This document shows positions 15,244 to 23,211 of a DNA stretch of 64,000 bases, piece after piece (position 1 is the first letter of the stretch; each line of letters begins with the position of its first letter). A model generated the notes under the pieces. That model was not told the origin of the DNA, did no database searches, and was given only the letters and a program-made list of their open reading frames with translations. A program made the position numbers and the translations under genes. This DNA comes from 2-02-FULL-55-14 sp964581115 (GTDB lineage: Bacteria > Bacteroidota > Ignavibacteria > UBA10030): contig CAZOMY010000002.1 in assembly GCA_964581115.1 (NCBI GenBank), positions 62,001-126,000 on the forward strand, read 5' to 3'.

Positions 15244-17184
15244 ATGGACCAGATCACGCTCACATTTCCCGACGGTTCGAAGCGGGCATACGCCCGCGGA
15301 ACGACCGGCCTTGCTGTCGCCGAGAGCATCAGCAAGGGGCTGGCGCGCGAAGCGCTGGCGGTGGAAGTGAACGGCGAAGTGTGGGACCTGGCGCGAGCGC
15401 TCGATACCGACGCCTCCTTCAAGGTCCTGAAGTGGAGTGACGCCGGAGGAAAATACGCCTACTGGCATTCGTCCGCCCATCTGATGGCGGAGGCGGTGGA
15501 GGCGCTCTTCCCGGGAACGAAGTTCGGCATCGGTCCTCCGATCGAGGCCGGCTTCTACTACGACATGGACCTGGGCGGTCACGCTCTCACGCCCGAGGAC
15601 CTGGCCACGATCGAAGACAAGATGCGTGAGCTGGCGTTGCGCGACGTTCCCTTTACGCGCGAAGTACGCTCATGGGAGGATGCGGTCGCCTACTTCGAGA
15701 AGAAGGGCGATCCGTACAAGGTCGAGTTGCTCCGGGACCTGAAGGGCGAGACGATCTCGTTCTATCACCAGGGTAATTTCACGGATCTGTGCTACGGTCC
15801 GCACATTCCCTCGACGGGACGGATCAAGGCGATCAAGTTGCTCAGCATCGCCGGCGCGTACTGGCGCGGGAACGAGAAGAACAAGATGCTCCAACGCGTC
15901 TACGGCATCACCTTCCCGACGGCGAAGGAGCTGGATGAACACCTCTTCCGTCTTGAAGAGGCGAAACGGCGCGATCACCGCAAGCTCGGCCAGGAAATGG
16001 AGATCTTTCTGCTGACCCCCAACGTCGGCAGCGGCCTGCCGCTCTGGATGCCGAAAGGGACGGTGATCCGCGAAGCGCTGGTGGATTTTCTTCGGGCCGA
16101 ACAGCGAAAACGCGGCTACGATTTCGTGACGACGCCGCACATCGCCAACCTGAATCTCTACCGGACGTCGGGGCACTATCCGTATTACAAGGAATCGCAG
16201 TTCCCCCCGATCGAAATGCCTGAGGGCGAGCAGTACTTGTTGAAGCCCATGAACTGCCCGCACCATCACCAGATCTACATGTCCAAGCCGCGGTCCTACC
16301 GGGACCTGCCGGTACGGTATGCGGAGTTCGGAACGGTCTATCGGTATGAACAGTCGGGGGAGATGAACGGCCTGATCCGCGTGCGCGGCTTCACGCAGGA
16401 TGACGCTCACATCTATTGCACCCAGGAGCAGCTCAAACAGGAGGTGAAGGCCACGGTCGAGTTGACGCAGCTCGTGTTCTCGACCTTCGGCATGGACGTG
16501 AAGATCCGACTGTCGTACCGCGACGAAAAGAATGTCGACAAGTACGGCGGAGAGGCGGCTTTCTGGCAGCAGGCGCAGCGCGAGATCAAAGAGGTCGCCG
16601 ACGAGATGCAGCTTGACTATTTCATCGGCATCGGTGAAGCCTCGTTCTACGGACCCAAGATCGACTTCATGGTTCGCGACGCGCTCGGCCGAACATGGCA
16701 GCTCGGCACAGTCCAGGTCGACTATGTCATGCCGGAACGTTTTCAGCTCGAATACACGGGCGCCGATGGCAAGAAGCACCGTCCGGTCATCATCCACCGG
16801 GCGCCGTTCGGGTCGCTTGAGCGGTTCATCGGCATCCTGATCGAACACTTTGCGGGGGAATTCCCGCTGTGGCTGGCCCCGGTGCAGGCGGTCGTGCTGC
16901 CGGTAACGGACGCCGCGGCCGACTATGCGCGCTCGGTCGTCGCAACGCTCAAAGCGGCCGGTCTGCGAGTGGAACTCGATGAGCGGAACGAAAAGATCGG
17001 GTACAAGATCCGCGAGTGGGAAACGAAGAAGGCCCCGTATATGCTGGTCGTAGGTGAAAAGGAACGCGCTTCCGGCTCCGTGTCGGTCCGGCAGCACAAG
17101 AAAGGCGATCTGGGCGCGCAGACGGTCGAGTCCTTCCGCGACCGTCTGGCCGGGCTGGTGTCAAGCCGGGCTCTCGCCCACTGA
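15244..17184 (+). CDS. thrS: Threonyl-tRNA synthetase
   Basis: 646 aa from ATG 15244. Domains in order are TGS (1-60), the editing domain with HSSAHLMAEAV (HxxxH) and its C/H partner in TDLCYGPHI, the class II catalytic core with RTSGHYPYY, PMNCPHHH (zinc Cys) and the motif-2 region RYEQSGEMNGLIRVRGFTQDDAH, then the C-terminal anticodon-binding domain (GEFPLWLAPVQAVVLPV). It charges tRNA-Thr and hydrolyses Ser-tRNA-Thr. It heads the thrS-infC-rpmI-rplT-pheS-pheT block. Confidence 0.98.
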   Translation: MDQITLTFPDGSKRAYARGTTGLAVAESISKGLAREALAVEVNGEVWDLARALDTDASFKVLKWSDAGGKYAYWHSSAHLMAEAVEALFPGTKFGIGPPIEAGFYYDMDLGGHALTPEDLATIEDKMRELALRDVPFTREVRSWEDAVAYFEKKGDPYKVELLRDLKGETISFYHQGNFTDLCYGPHIPSTGRIKAIKLLSIAGAYWRGNEKNKMLQRVYGITFPTAKELDEHLFRLEEAKRRDHRKLGQEMEIFLLTPNVGSGLPLWMPKGTVIREALVDFLRAEQRKRGYDFVTTPHIANLNLYRTSGHYPYYKESQFPPIEMPEGEQYLLKPMNCPHHHQIYMSKPRSYRDLPVRYAEFGTVYRYEQSGEMNGLIRVRGFTQDDAHIYCTQEQLKQEVKATVELTQLVFSTFGMDVKIRLSYRDEKNVDKYGGEAAFWQQAQREIKEVADEMQLDYFIGIGEASFYGPKIDFMVRDALGRTWQLGTVQVDYVMPERFQLEYTGADGKKHRPVIIHRAPFGSLERFIGILIEHFAGEFPLWLAPVQAVVLPVTDAAADYARSVVATLKAAGLRVELDERNEKIGYKIREWETKKAPYMLVVGEKERASGSVSVRQHKKGDLGAQTVESFRDRLAGLVSSRALAH

Positions 17185-17218
17185 CCGCCGCATCCACGCA
17201 CATCGAGGAGAGACTGCC

Positions 17219-17791
17219 ATCAAGCAAGAACGAGCCCGCGTCAACAGCGAGATCCGCGTTCCTCAGGTCCGAGTGATCGGAGAGGACGGGGAGCAGCTCG
17301 GCATCTTCATGACGAAGGAGGCCGTCCGGATCGCGCAGGAGCGCAACCTGGACCTGATCGAGATCGTGCCGACGGCCACGCCGCCGGTCTGCAAGATCAT
17401 GGACTTCGGCAAATACCGTTACGAGATGTCGAAGCGGGAGAAGCTCCAGAAGAAACACCAGGTGACCTCGCAGGTCAAAGAGGTGCGGTTCCATCCCACG
17501 ACCGACACCCACGACTTCGAGTTCAAGACGCGGCATGCCCGGGAGTTCATCGCGGAAGGGCATAAGGTCAAGGCGACGGTGGTCTTCCGAGGGCGCCAGA
17601 TCACCTATCAGGATCAGGGACGTGAACTGCTGGCACGGTTCACCGAACGTATGGCCGATGTGGCTAAAATGGAGCAGGAACCCCGCATGGAAGGGCGGCA
17701 GATGGTCGCCGTCTTCGTAGCGGACAAGTCAAAGAAGAAGGTCGCGGCGCCGAAGCCGAAGGAACCACAGAAGGAACAAGACCATGCCTAA
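17219..17791 (+). CDS. infC: Translation initiation factor IF-3 (ATC start)
   Basis: 190 aa. No ATG, GTG or TTG fits the family N-terminus; an ATC at 17219-17221 lies at correct spacing after GAGGAGAG (17205-17212) and gives (M)KQERARVNSEIRVPQVRVI, the normal IF3 beginning. The N-domain includes LIEIVPTATPPVCKIMDFGKYRYE and the C-domain HDFEFKTRHAREFI. IF3 dissociates ribosomes and rejects non-canonical start codons; rare starts (AUU, AUC) are known for infC and allow autoregulation. Confidence 0.95.
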   Translation: MKQERARVNSEIRVPQVRVIGEDGEQLGIFMTKEAVRIAQERNLDLIEIVPTATPPVCKIMDFGKYRYEMSKREKLQKKHQVTSQVKEVRFHPTTDTHDFEFKTRHAREFIAEGHKVKATVVFRGRQITYQDQGRELLARFTERMADVAKMEQEPRMEGRQMVAVFVADKSKKKVAAPKPKEPQKEQDHA

Positions 17792-17978
17792 GATGAAGAG
17801 CCGCCGTGCGGCGGTCAAGTCGTTCAAGATCACGGCGACCGGCAAGATCAAACGGCGCAAGGCGTTTCGGCGCCATATTCTGACCTCGAAGTCGACGAAG
17901 CGCAAGCGCCATCTGCGCCGTCCGGGTCAGGTCGACAAGACGGAAGTCTACAAGGTCAAGCGTTTCCTGCTCGCCTAG
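17784..17978 (+). CDS. rpmI: 50S ribosomal protein L35 (bL35)
   Basis: 64 aa, overlapping the infC stop by 8 bp. The bL35 signature MPKMKSRRAAVKSFKITATGK, RRKAFRRHILTSKSTKRKRHLR and a C-terminal VKRFLLA are present. It is strongly basic and part of the large subunit. In Gram-negative models L35 and L20 are regulated by L20 binding upstream; I cannot verify such a site here. Confidence 0.97.
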   Translation: MPKMKSRRAAVKSFKITATGKIKRRKAFRRHILTSKSTKRKRHLRRPGQVDKTEVYKVKRFLLA

Positions 17979-18075
17979 TGCGAGCTCAAGTATCGCATCG
18001 CCCGCTGCGGTCGCCGCTTTCGTTGCGCGCGCCGCGCGCCATCTCTCTTGTGAGGTTCTTCGGAGAACACGCACC

Positions 18076-18423
18076 ATGCCTCGTTCGCAAAACAAAGTCG
18101 CATCGCATCGGCGCCGGAAGAAGCTGCTCGCCCGCGCCAAAGGCTACTGGGGGGCCCGAAGCAAGGTCCTGACCGTTGCCAAGCACCACGTTGAAAAGGC
18201 CGCTCAACATGCCTACAAGCATCGTCGTGCCAAGAAGCGCGAGATGCGCGGTTTGTGGGTGGCGCGCATCAACGCCGGCGCGCGCCTTCACGGCGTATCG
18301 TACTCGCGCCTGATCTCGGGCCTCTCGAAAAAGAAGGTCGACCTGAACCGGAAGGTCCTCGCCGACCTGGCTGCGAATCATCCGCAGGCCTTCGCCGAGG
18401 TCGTGAAGTTCGCGACGTCGTAA
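18076..18423 (+). CDS. rplT: 50S ribosomal protein L20 (bL20)
   Basis: 115 aa with a basic N-terminal extension (MPRSQNKVASHRRRKKLLARAKGYWGAR) and the globular RNA-binding part (LWVARINAGARLHGVSYSRLISGL). An early assembly protein of 23S rRNA domain I. The 97-bp gap from rpmI is G+C-rich with CGCGCGCCGCGCG, probably a structured spacer. A CCCCCGT/ACGGGGG hairpin follows the stop at 18429-18451. Confidence 0.97.
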   Translation: MPRSQNKVASHRRRKKLLARAKGYWGARSKVLTVAKHHVEKAAQHAYKHRRAKKREMRGLWVARINAGARLHGVSYSRLISGLSKKKVDLNRKVLADLAANHPQAFAEVVKFATS

Positions 18424-18428
18424 CGCGA

Positions 18429-18451
18429 CCCCCGTTTTGCATGGACGGGGG
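18429..18451 (+). terminator. Hairpin after rplT
   Basis: CCCCCGT (18429-18435) pairs with ACGGGGG (18445-18451) across a 9-nt loop. There is no T-run, so termination would be weak; it may be a processing or stability element between rplT and pheS. Confidence 0.35.
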
Positions 18452-18518
18452 CCGTGCCGCGTCCCCGTCCGACGTTCTTCCGCACTCCGGGCACGCGGCA
18501 TTCGGTTGCTGACCATCC

Positions 18519-19541
18519 ATGAATGCTTCCGACCCCATGACCGACCGGATCGAGCAGGTGCGTGCCGCCGCCCGTGCGGAGGCCCCCTCTCTCACGAACG
18601 CCGACGCGCTCGAGCGCTTCCGTTTGTCCTTCCTTGCCCGCAAGGGAGCCGTTGCCAGCCTCTTCGAACAGCTGCGCGCCGTTCCGGACGCCGACAAACC
18701 GGCCGTCGGAAAGGCCCTCAATGCGCTTCGCAACGAGGTCCAGTCCATCTACGACGAGGCGAAAGCGGCGGTGGGATCCTCCGGTCCGAGCTCGTCGATC
18801 GACCTGACCTTGCCGGGACGCGCGGTCTTCGCCGGCTCACGCCATCTCATCAGCCAGACGCTCGACGAATTCCAGCGCGTCTTCGTTTCAATGGGCTTCG
18901 ACGTCGTCGAGGGCCCCGAGATCGAATCGGACCACTACAACTTCGAGGCCCTGAACTTTCCGCCCGACCACCCCGCGCGCGACATGCAGGACACGTTCTT
19001 TGTGTCTCCATCGATCCTGCTTCGAACCCACACCACGCCCGTCCAGGTGCGGATCATGGAGCAGCGGAAGCCCCCCATTCGCGCCATCATGCCAGGCCGT
19101 GTCTACCGCAACGAAGCCGTGTCGGCTCGAAGTCTCGTGCAATTCCATCAGGTGGACGGTATCTATGTCGACAAGGGGGTCACCTTCGCGGAACTGAAAG
19201 GGACCCTCGTGGCCTTCGCGAAGCGCTACTACGGTAGTTCCATCAAGTACCGGTTCCGCGCCTCGTATTTCCCGTTCACCGAGCCGAGCGCCGAGATGGA
19301 TATTACATGCTATCTCTGCGCGGGGAAGGGATGCCGCGTCTGCAAGCATTCCGGCTGGCTCGAGATCGTCGGATCGGGCATGGTCCATCCGAACATTCTG
19401 AAGCGTGTTGGCTACGACCCGGAGCAGGTCTCGGGCTACGCCTTCGGCTTCGGAGTCGAACGCACCGTCCTTCTGCGGCACGGTATCGACGATATCCGTT
19501 TGCTGTATGAGAACGATGTTCGGTTCCTTGAACAATTCTGA
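18519..19541 (+). CDS. pheS: Phenylalanyl-tRNA synthetase alpha subunit
   Basis: 340 aa from ATG 18519 (ATG 18537 is also possible). An N-terminal helical arm (about 1-90, coiled coil) is followed by the class II catalytic domain: ARDMQDTFF, LRTHTTPVQ, motif-2 PGRVYRNEAVSARS, and the closing motif-3 GFGVERTVLLRHGI. It forms an alpha2-beta2 enzyme with the next gene. The region SLVQFHQVDGIYVDKG matches the family. Confidence 0.97.
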   Translation: MNASDPMTDRIEQVRAAARAEAPSLTNADALERFRLSFLARKGAVASLFEQLRAVPDADKPAVGKALNALRNEVQSIYDEAKAAVGSSGPSSSIDLTLPGRAVFAGSRHLISQTLDEFQRVFVSMGFDVVEGPEIESDHYNFEALNFPPDHPARDMQDTFFVSPSILLRTHTTPVQVRIMEQRKPPIRAIMPGRVYRNEAVSARSLVQFHQVDGIYVDKGVTFAELKGTLVAFAKRYYGSSIKYRFRASYFPFTEPSAEMDITCYLCAGKGCRVCKHSGWLEIVGSGMVHPNILKRVGYDPEQVSGYAFGFGVERTVLLRHGIDDIRLLYENDVRFLEQF

Positions 19542-19556
19542 CCCGTTCGTTGCTGT

Positions 19557-21974
19557 ATGAAGATCGTTTCCTCCTGGCTGAAAGAGTTCGTCGACGTCGA
19601 CTGGACGCCCCAGCGGTTCTCCGACGACCTGACCATGGTCGGACTCGAGGTCGAGAGTTTCGAAGACCTCGCCGCGACATTCGACAAGTTCGTCGTCGGG
19701 CGGGTCGTGTCGTGCGAGAAGCACCCGAAGGCCGACCGACTCTCGGTATGCCGAGTTGACGTCGGAGGCGATGTGCTCCAGATCGTCTGCGGGGCTCCGA
19801 ATGTGGCGGCCGGACAGACAGTGGCGGTCGGCCTCGTCGGCGCGACGGTACCACATGACCAGCATGACCCGGAAGGAAAGCCGTTCGTTCTCGGCAAGGT
19901 CAAGATCCGTGGGGTCGAATCGTCGGGCATGATCTGCTCGGAAAAGGAGCTCGGTCTCGGGACCGACGGGAATGGCATCGTGGTCCTGACGACAGACTCA
20001 GCCCCGGGAACGCCGCTGTCGACGGCGCTGGACCGGAACGACGTCGTCTATGAGATCGGCATCACGCCCAATCGTCCCGACTGCCTCAGCCATCTTGGCG
20101 TTGCGCGCGAAGTGGCGATCCAGACCGGCGGAGAGCTACGGATGCCCTCCATCAGACTCGAGGAGTCAGGAGCGCCGGCATCGACGCTGGCTTCGATCGA
20201 GATACGCGACCCGGACCTCTGCCCAAGATACTGCGGTCGGGTACTGTCGAACGTCAAGATCGTCCCTTCGCCCGACTGGCTGCGCCGGCGGCTGGAGCTC
20301 GTCGGCGTCCGGCCCATCAATGCGATCGTCGACGCCACGAATTATGTGATGCTCGAGCTCGGGCACCCCTTGCACGCCTTCGACCTCGACCGGCTGGACG
20401 GCCATGCCGTCGTCGTCCGTCGCGCCGGAAACGATACGAGGTTCACGACACTCGACGGCAAAGAGCGACCGCTGGAGCGTGAGATGCTGATGATCTGCGA
20501 CCGGTCGAGACCGGTGGCGGTCGGCGGCGTCATGGGGGGGGAGAATTCGGAGGTCAACGGCGCCACCACGCGCTTGTTGATCGAGGGCGCATACTTCCTG
20601 CCGTCAAGCATCCGCCGTACGGCCAGGTCGCTTGGGCTCTCGACCGAGGCATCGTATCGGTTCGAACGTGGCGCCGATCCTGAGATGGCGAAGGTTGCCG
20701 TGGAGCGGGCGGCGCGACTCATCCAAGAGCTGACGGGGGCGACCGTTCATCCCGGGCTGATCGACGTCTATCCTCGGCCGCTCGCCTCCCCGGAGATCCG
20801 ATTCCGCCCGAAGCGCGCGAACGCGATCCTGGGTACCGAGATCGCGCCCGATACGATGCGACGTTACCTCGCGATGCTCGGCGCGCGGGTGGAGGATGGT
20901 GGGCACGAGGCCTTCAGCGTGATCCCGCCGTCATTCCGAGTCGACCTCTCTCAAGAGATCGACCTGGTCGAAGAGGTGGCTCGCGTCCACGGGTATAACC
21001 GGATCGAAACACAGACGAGATCGGCCATTGATTTCTCGATCCCGACTGCTCCGAGGCGTGTCGCGGACGAGGTTCGCTCACACCTGGTCGGCGCCGGATG
21101 GAGGGAGATCATGGCTATCTCGCTTCAGCCGGAGATGCTGGCATCGTTAACCGGATTCGCCCCGGTCAGGGTCTTGAATCCCGTCAGCGCCGAGATGCAG
21201 GCACTCCGCACCAGCATGGTGCCGGGCACGCTCGAAATCGTCCGGTTGAACATCAACAGGGGAAGCAAGGACCTGCGGCTGTTCGAAATCGGGAAGGTCT
21301 ACCGCCGGACGGGCGAGACGCAAGATCGCCTGGAAGACTTCTTGGAAGAAGATCGTCTCATGCTCGCCTGGACCGGGGTGGCGCAACCCATCGCATTCGA
21401 CCGGCCTGTCAGGTCCGCTGACATCTTGGACATGCGAGGGGAAGTGGAGTCGCTCTTGCGCCGCGTCTGCCTTGACAAATACCGGTTTCTTCCTTATTCT
21501 GCCGACAACACTTTAACTGAATCCGCCCTGAGCGTTGAAATCAACGGCACTTATGGGGGTTGGTTCGGCGAAGTGCGACGTGATATCGCCAAACGCTTTG
21601 AGATAGATATTCCGGTCTTCGTTGGCGAGATCGCGCTTCAGGTGTTGGAGCATGCGTGGACCCAGGACCGATCGTTCCGTTCGCTTCCACGCTTCCCCCG
21701 GGTCGTGAGAGATCTCGCGTTCGTCGTGGAGCGCTCACGGCCTCAGGGTGATCTGGAATCGGTGATCCGCGCGTCGGCGGGGCCGTGGCTCGAATCGCTG
21801 GTCCTGTTTGACGCGTATCAGGGCGCCCAGACGGGTGGAGGGCGACGGAGCTTGGCGTACTCGCTGGGGTTCCGTGCACCCGACCATACGCTGACGGACG
21901 CCGAGGTCGATGCGCATATCCGGGCGATCGTCGACAAAGCCCGCAGTGCGTGCGGTGCAGAGTTGCGCAGCTGA
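19557..21974 (+). CDS. pheT: Phenylalanyl-tRNA synthetase beta subunit
   Basis: 805 aa, normal length. An N-terminal tRNA-binding OB domain (about 40-150) includes KHPKADRLSVCRVDVG and IVCGAPNVAAGQTVAV. The B3/B4 editing domain carries INAIVDATNYVMLELGHPLHAFD. The catalytic-like core follows, and the C-terminal ferredoxin-fold anticodon-binding domain has RFPRVVRDLAFVV and LAYSLGFRAPDHTLTDAEV. It starts 15 bp after pheS. Confidence 0.97.
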   Translation: MKIVSSWLKEFVDVDWTPQRFSDDLTMVGLEVESFEDLAATFDKFVVGRVVSCEKHPKADRLSVCRVDVGGDVLQIVCGAPNVAAGQTVAVGLVGATVPHDQHDPEGKPFVLGKVKIRGVESSGMICSEKELGLGTDGNGIVVLTTDSAPGTPLSTALDRNDVVYEIGITPNRPDCLSHLGVAREVAIQTGGELRMPSIRLEESGAPASTLASIEIRDPDLCPRYCGRVLSNVKIVPSPDWLRRRLELVGVRPINAIVDATNYVMLELGHPLHAFDLDRLDGHAVVVRRAGNDTRFTTLDGKERPLEREMLMICDRSRPVAVGGVMGGENSEVNGATTRLLIEGAYFLPSSIRRTARSLGLSTEASYRFERGADPEMAKVAVERAARLIQELTGATVHPGLIDVYPRPLASPEIRFRPKRANAILGTEIAPDTMRRYLAMLGARVEDGGHEAFSVIPPSFRVDLSQEIDLVEEVARVHGYNRIETQTRSAIDFSIPTAPRRVADEVRSHLVGAGWREIMAISLQPEMLASLTGFAPVRVLNPVSAEMQALRTSMVPGTLEIVRLNINRGSKDLRLFEIGKVYRRTGETQDRLEDFLEEDRLMLAWTGVAQPIAFDRPVRSADILDMRGEVESLLRRVCLDKYRFLPYSADNTLTESALSVEINGTYGGWFGEVRRDIAKRFEIDIPVFVGEIALQVLEHAWTQDRSFRSLPRFPRVVRDLAFVVERSRPQGDLESVIRASAGPWLESLVLFDAYQGAQTGGGRRSLAYSLGFRAPDHTLTDAEVDAHIRAIVDKARSACGAELRS

Positions 21975-22000
21975 ACCGTCGGACCATCCATCCCACGACC

Positions 22001-22468
22001 GTGGCAGACCCTACAACCGAGACCATCGAAGAGCGTTCCGCTTCGACCCGATCGATCGACCTGGTCCTTCAACAGCTGTGGGACAAGGCGCGTCGGGTGT
22101 CGGCGCTCGTGGTCCGTTTGCGCGAAGAGAATGCCGGCTTGCGCGAACGCTCCCGGGAACTCGAGGAATCACACCGGGAGATCTACGCAGAGCGCGAGAA
22201 GTTGATCGTCCGGCTGGCCCAGCAGGAGGCATCGGGCCGCGATGCGGTCGATGAGGTCGCGACGCTCCGACAGCGGGTGCGTCAGTTGGAGGATGCCGAG
22301 GTGGCGTTGCGTCGGTCTCTTGACGACCTGACGGTGCAACTCGAAGAGGCGCGGCGCGAGGTGGTCCGTCTGAACGCGAACGGCACAGGCCCGTTCACGA
22401 AGGAGGAGAAGGAATTGATCCGTCAGCGGGTGACGGATCTGATCGCGAAGATCAATTCGCGGCTGTAA
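22001..22468 (+). CDS. Coiled-coil protein, possible ZapB-like cell-division partner
   Basis: 155 aa from GTG 22001; the frame is open further upstream but overlaps pheT. Residues about 15-125 form a continuous heptad-rich coiled coil (LREENAGLRERSRELEESHREI). The C-terminus ends in a helical segment FTKEEKELIRQRVTDLIAKINS. No enzyme motif. The position directly before zapA suggests a role with the divisome, as small coiled-coil genes before zapA are common in the FCB group; this is inference. Confidence 0.75.
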   Translation: MADPTTETIEERSASTRSIDLVLQQLWDKARRVSALVVRLREENAGLRERSRELEESHREIYAEREKLIVRLAQQEASGRDAVDEVATLRQRVRQLEDAEVALRRSLDDLTVQLEEARREVVRLNANGTGPFTKEEKELIRQRVTDLIAKINSRL

Positions 22469-22486
22469 CGAGGCCGAGGGACGCCC

Positions 22487-22789
22487 ATGACGAGCAAGAG
22501 CATCAAGGTCAAGATCTTCGGCGCCGAGTATCCGCTCCGCGGCGAGAACGAGGACTTCACCCGCCGCGTCGCCGAGTACGTCGACGGGATGCTCACCAAG
22601 ATCCACGACAAGATCCCGGAGCAGCCGCCCTTGACGGTAGCGGTGCTCACGGCGTTGAACATATCGGAAGACCTCCTCAAGGAACGGATCGGACACCAGG
22701 AACAAGCGGCGGTGACCGAGTCCGAGATCACGAAGTTGTCGAACTATCTGGACAATCTGTTGATCGCCGAGGATGAGGCTTCTTCCTGA
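22487..22789 (+). CDS. zapA: Cell division protein ZapA
   Basis: 100 aa with the ZapA fold: an N-terminal beta part (SIKVKIFGAEYPLRGENEDFTRRVAEYVDGML) followed by a long helix (LTVAVLTALNISEDLLKERI) and a coiled-coil tail. It bundles FtsZ filaments at midcell. It follows the coiled-coil gene by 18 bp and precedes the 6S-like RNA, an arrangement seen in many bacteria. Confidence 0.92.
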   Translation: MTSKSIKVKIFGAEYPLRGENEDFTRRVAEYVDGMLTKIHDKIPEQPPLTVAVLTALNISEDLLKERIGHQEQAAVTESEITKLSNYLDNLLIAEDEASS

Positions 22790-22856
22790 CGTCTGGGTGT
22801 TCTTTTCATAAGCGTTCAGTCGTTCGCTCTGAACCGCACCATCGGCTGTTGTCAAC

Positions 22857-23040
22857 CATATTAAAGAACCTGATGTTTTTTAATATGGGAGCCCGGCTCA
22901 TACGTGTGGAGCGCATGCCATCGTCCCTTCGGGGAATGCCACGCGACGACCCCCGGTTCGCCCGGGGCGAGCGGGTCCAGTGGAAGCGCGAAATGCGTAG
23001 GCGGGTACCCACCGTGTCTTGATGAGGTTCTTTCAATACA
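22857..23040 (+). ncRNA. ssrS: 6S-like regulatory RNA
   Basis: The 421-bp gap between zapA and rny has no gene. AAAGAACC (22863-22870) pairs with GGTTCTTT (23026-23033), closing a ~170-nt hairpin-like RNA with internal paired blocks (for example CCTTCGGGG and CCCCCGG/CCGGGG-type elements). Position directly after zapA, length and the overall closed rod shape are those of 6S RNA, which occupies the housekeeping RNA polymerase holoenzyme. Exact ends are uncertain. The inverted repeat CATATTAAA/TTTAATATG (22857-22887) overlaps the 5' end. Confidence 0.65.
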
Positions 23041-23211
23041 CTTGATGACGCCGATGGATGCGGTCTTTTGTTGTTCGGGCCCGAATGCAGGCATGAAGCA
23101 TGCCACGAGCAGTCACATCGAGCGCATGAGGTGAGCGTGGTGACATCGGTGCCTGTGGCCGGCAGATCGGTGTTCGCTTTTGCATGATCAGTCGTTGAGA
23201 GTGAGGCAAGC

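Noticed and set aside
15670..17097. 475-aa open frame on the minus strand opposite thrS
   Set aside because: It lies wholly inside thrS, is rich in Arg/His/Asp from reversed G+C-biased codons and has no recognisable motif; a shadow frame.
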